From: Candidatus Woesearchaeota archaeon
Lineage (GTDB): Archaea > Nanobdellota > Nanobdellia > Woesearchaeales > JAGWAF01
Length of the DNA: 21,965 bases
Direction of reading: 5' to 3'
Assembly: GCA_016932755.1 (NCBI GenBank)
Contig: JAFGCE010000002.1
Span: forward strand, 1 to 21,965
The notes beneath the pieces were generated by a model. The model worked only from the letters and a program-made list of their open reading frames with translations, did no database searches and was not told the DNA's origin. The position numbers were made by a program, and so were the translations under genes. Shown in pieces: positions 20,296-21,965 of the stretch (positions within the stretch are counted from its first letter, which is position 1; each line of letters begins with the position of its first letter).

Positions 20296-20928
20296 TTGAT
20301 AAGCATAATAAAGAATTTCATCAACAAACTTCTGGGCGATATTTTTACCAAAAAGGGGCATGTAAAACTTGGGCTTTACGGGCCTCCTAACGGAGGAAAA
20401 ACAACCCTCGCCAACAGGATATGCACTGACTGGCTTGGGGAGGAGATGGGTTCTGTAAGCAACGTTGCCCACGAAACAAGGGAAATCCAGATAAAAGAGC
20501 AGATTAACATCAAGTCCGGGGAGAAGGAGCTTTCATTCAATCTTGTTGACACCCCTGGAATTGCCACTAAAATAGATTACGAGGAGTTCCTCAAGGCAGG
20601 GCTTTCCGAGAAAAAGGCAAAGACAAGGGCAAAGGAGGCGACAAAAGGTGTTATTGACGCCATAAAATGGCTTGACGACATGGATGCTGTTGTCGTTGTT
20701 CTTGACTCGACAAAAGACCCGTATTCGCAGGTAAATATAACAATAATAGGAAACCTTGCAGCAAGGAAGATACCTGTGCTGATTGCAGCAAACAAGACAG
20801 ACCTGAAAAAGGCGAACATCAAGAAAGTGCAGGCAGCTTTCCCGCAGTATTCTGTTATAGGAATAAGCGCTAAATATGGAAAAAACGTAGACGACCTTTA
20901 CAAGGGCTTGTTTGATTTGGTTGGTTAA
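20296..20928 (+). CDS. arvA: Era-like small GTPase, ArvA family
   Basis: A 210-residue Ras-superfamily GTPase with G1 GPPNGGKTT (29-37), G3 DTPG (85-88), G4 NKTD (166-169) and G5 SAK (191-193). The N-terminus is a short amphipathic helix (ISIIKNFINKLLGDIF), fit for membrane contact. An insertion between G3 and G4 (LKAGLSEKKAKTRAKEATKGV) is typical of the archaeal Era-like group. Its relatives in Haloferax volcanii (ArvA) drive extracellular vesicle formation and are encoded with ArvB and ArvC, as here. The TTG start is chosen from the AGGTGG site five bases upstream; a GTG at 20287 would add three residues. It is first in a four-gene cluster. Function in this organism is inferred. Confidence 0.88.
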   Translation: MISIIKNFINKLLGDIFTKKGHVKLGLYGPPNGGKTTLANRICTDWLGEEMGSVSNVAHETREIQIKEQINIKSGEKELSFNLVDTPGIATKIDYEEFLKAGLSEKKAKTRAKEATKGVIDAIKWLDDMDAVVVVLDSTKDPYSQVNITIIGNLAARKIPVLIAANKTDLKKANIKKVQAAFPQYSVIGISAKYGKNVDDLYKGLFDLVG

Positions 20929-20947
20929 AAAGAGGTGTTTATAAAAA

Positions 20948-21349
20948 ATGGTTACACTACAACTCGTACCGTACGCGGAAATTGAGCCTCTTACCTCTGT
21001 AGGAAGGATAAGGAAGCTTTTGAATATTGCCAAAGAGGACAAGATTGTCCTCCTCCAGGGAAGGCTGAAAAAGGAGGAGGAGGCTGAGCTTATACAGGCG
21101 ACGATGGAAGAGATAGACGGCGCTTTCAAGGGAATTGAGCTTGCGGTTATTAATCCTGGCTCAGAGTCGTCTGACATGAATCCTTTTCAGAAAATAAGGA
21201 CAAATGTTGTCAACACCCTTCTTGGGGACAGGCAGGGGCTGACTGTCATAGGACCAGCCACTGTTGTAAGGAAGATAAAGAAGGATCCCAACAAGATTGA
21301 GCTGTTTACTGAAGAAGCAAAAAAGAAATCAAAGAAAAAGAGGAGATAG
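20948..21349 (+). CDS. arvB: DUF2073 family protein, ArvB
   Basis: A 133-residue protein of the DUF2073 (OapB/ArvB) family, found next to the Era-like GTPase across archaea. Conserved features are LVPYAEIEPLTSVGRIRKLLN (start), KIVLLQGRLKKEEEAELIQATM (about 32-53), ELAVINPGS and TVIGPATVVRKIKKDP near the end. It has a Lys-rich tail (KKKSKKKRR) and no membrane segment, cysteine or catalytic motif. It lies 19 nt after arvA, with an AGAGGTG Shine-Dalgarno about ten bases before the ATG. Its role is probably regulation or partnering of the GTPase in membrane remodelling, inferred from the haloarchaeal cluster. Confidence 0.88.
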   Translation: MVTLQLVPYAEIEPLTSVGRIRKLLNIAKEDKIVLLQGRLKKEEEAELIQATMEEIDGAFKGIELAVINPGSESSDMNPFQKIRTNVVNTLLGDRQGLTVIGPATVVRKIKKDPNKIELFTEEAKKKSKKKRR

Positions 21350-21363
21350 TTCTGGAGTAAAAA

Positions 21364-21753
21364 ATGCCTCATCAATGCGTAAGGTGCAACACTTTTTATG
21401 ACGACGGTTCTGAAGAAATCCTTAAGGGATGCCCCTGCGGGGGAAGGCTGTTTTTCTATGTGAAAAAGGAGAAGCTTGAGCAGGCAAAGAAGATTTCAGA
21501 GGGAGTCAAGCTTACAGAAAGGGAAAAAGACCAGATAGAAAAGGATGTTTTTGAGCTTGTCGGCTCTGAAATTGACGATGAGGAGCCTGTTGTCCTTGAC
21601 CTTGAGTCAATAAAGGTTGTCAAGCCTGGCAAATATGAGCTTGATTTGGTTCACCTGTTCAAGGGAGACCCGCTGATATTCAAGCTTGAGGAAGGCAAGT
21701 ACATGATTGACATCGTCGAGACTTTCAAGAAAGGAAGGGAAAAAAAGCTTTGA
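21364..21753 (+). CDS. arvC: Zinc-ribbon protein, ArvC family
   Basis: A 129-residue protein with an N-terminal zinc ribbon (C5, C8, then C23, C25 in KGCPCGGRLFFYVKKEK). An acidic helical middle follows (about 38-75), and a C-terminal beta-rich domain has ESIKVVKPGKYELDLVHLF and EGKYMIDIVETF. This is the layout of the OapC/ArvC family that accompanies the Era-like GTPase and DUF2073. It starts 14 nt after arvB with only a weak GGAG site. The C-terminal part may bind the GTPase or its partner. No biochemical function is established that I can cite. Confidence 0.88.
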   Translation: MPHQCVRCNTFYDDGSEEILKGCPCGGRLFFYVKKEKLEQAKKISEGVKLTEREKDQIEKDVFELVGSEIDDEEPVVLDLESIKVVKPGKYELDLVHLFKGDPLIFKLEEGKYMIDIVETFKKGREKKL

Positions 21754-21762
21754 ATTCTTAAG

Positions 21763-21965
21763 ATGAAATTAGAAGAAGAAATTAAAAAAATACAGGAGAG
21801 AAACAGGAGAGTTGAGGCTGACAAAGCCTGGGAAACAAGCTGGACAAGAAAAATAATCGTCGCAGTCCTTACTTATGTAGTGGTTGTCATATTCTTTTAT
21901 TTTGCAGGGCTGCCTAATCCGTTTGTAAATTCAATCGTGCCTGCGCTGGCTTTTGTAATCTCGAC
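21763..21965 (+). CDS. Small two-helix membrane protein, 3' end cut by window edge
   Basis: This ORF is open to the end of the window (67 codons plus two bases). It starts with a charged helix (KLEEEIKKIQERNRRVEADKA), then an AWETSWTRKI patch. A transmembrane helix (IIVAVLTYVVVVIFFYFAG), a short turn (LPNPFVNS) and the start of a second hydrophobic helix follow. The start lies nine bases after the arvC stop, so it belongs to the arv cluster. I recall small proteins of this kind (helix, AWETSWTR, two-helix hairpin) in many DPANN and CPR genomes, without known function. It could anchor the Arv proteins at the membrane, which is inference from position. Confidence 0.7.
   Translation, partial: MKLEEEIKKIQERNRRVEADKAWETSWTRKIIVAVLTYVVVVIFFYFAGLPNPFVNSIVPALAFVIS

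Noticed and set aside
20533..21177. 214-codon minus-strand ORF
   Set aside because: It is antisense to arvA and arvB, whose families and motifs are unmistakable.
1..21965. CRISPR array, insertion sequence, prophage or integrated element
   Set aside because: I found no spaced repeat series, terminal inverted repeats, transposase, integrase or attachment-site duplication.

Overview
The window looks like chromosomal DNA from a DPANN archaeon, most likely of the Woesearchaeota/Pacearchaeota/Nanoarchaeota group. I infer this from gene content and style, not from a marker-gene tree. Archaeal signs are HerA, Mre11, translin, the Arv GTPase cluster, and TATA boxes sitting about 22-30 nt upstream of first start codons (leaderless mRNAs). 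Genes are densely packed, with ATGA or few-base overlaps and convergent stop codons that abut or overlap. Several enzymes are of bacterial type (AspRS, Tgt, GatCAB), which is common in this group. No tRNA, rRNA, CRISPR array, insertion sequence or prophage was found, and no gene-free stretch exceeds about 190 bases.

Layout. (1) 1-3000: two coiled-coil proteins on the + strand (the first cut by the window edge) converge on a three-gene minus-strand operon of paralogous five-helix membrane proteins of unknown function. (2) 3083-5803: a + operon of translin, an HD-domain nucleotidase, an M29-like aminopeptidase and a metallo-beta-lactamase-fold hydrolase. (3) 5787-7699: a minus operon of bacterial-type tRNA-guanine transglycosylase and an AT-rich zinc-ribbon methyltransferase. 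(4) 7777-11023: a + operon of bacterial-type AspRS, a HAD phosphatase and an EamA transporter. (5) 11061-15266: the complete amidotransferase gatC, gatA and gatB, with a PHP-domain gene and a flavin-reductase-fold gene lodged between gatC and gatA. (6) 15267-19472: DNA-end-processing genes mre11 and herA on the minus strand, with a coiled-coil gene and an opposing orphan + gene between them. (7) 19589-20115: two small, highly charged proteins, one a basic two-repeat protein that could bind DNA. (8) 20296-21965: arvA-arvB-arvC, related to the haloarchaeal vesicle-forming GTPase cluster, followed by a small membrane protein cut by the window end.

How the genes fit together. The AspRS carries His31 and Gly82, the residues of bacterial non-discriminating AspRS. 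Together with GatCAB this predicts that Asn-tRNA(Asn) is made indirectly, by amidating Asp-tRNA(Asn). The divergent Tgt would modify G34 of tRNAs including Asp and Asn. The translin/HD pair suggests RNA or nucleotide turnover. Mre11 and HerA suggest recombination and end resection, although rad50 and nurA are not in the window. The most promising under-described units are the three-paralogue membrane operon with its coiled-coil neighbours, and the Arv cluster with its fourth membrane gene.
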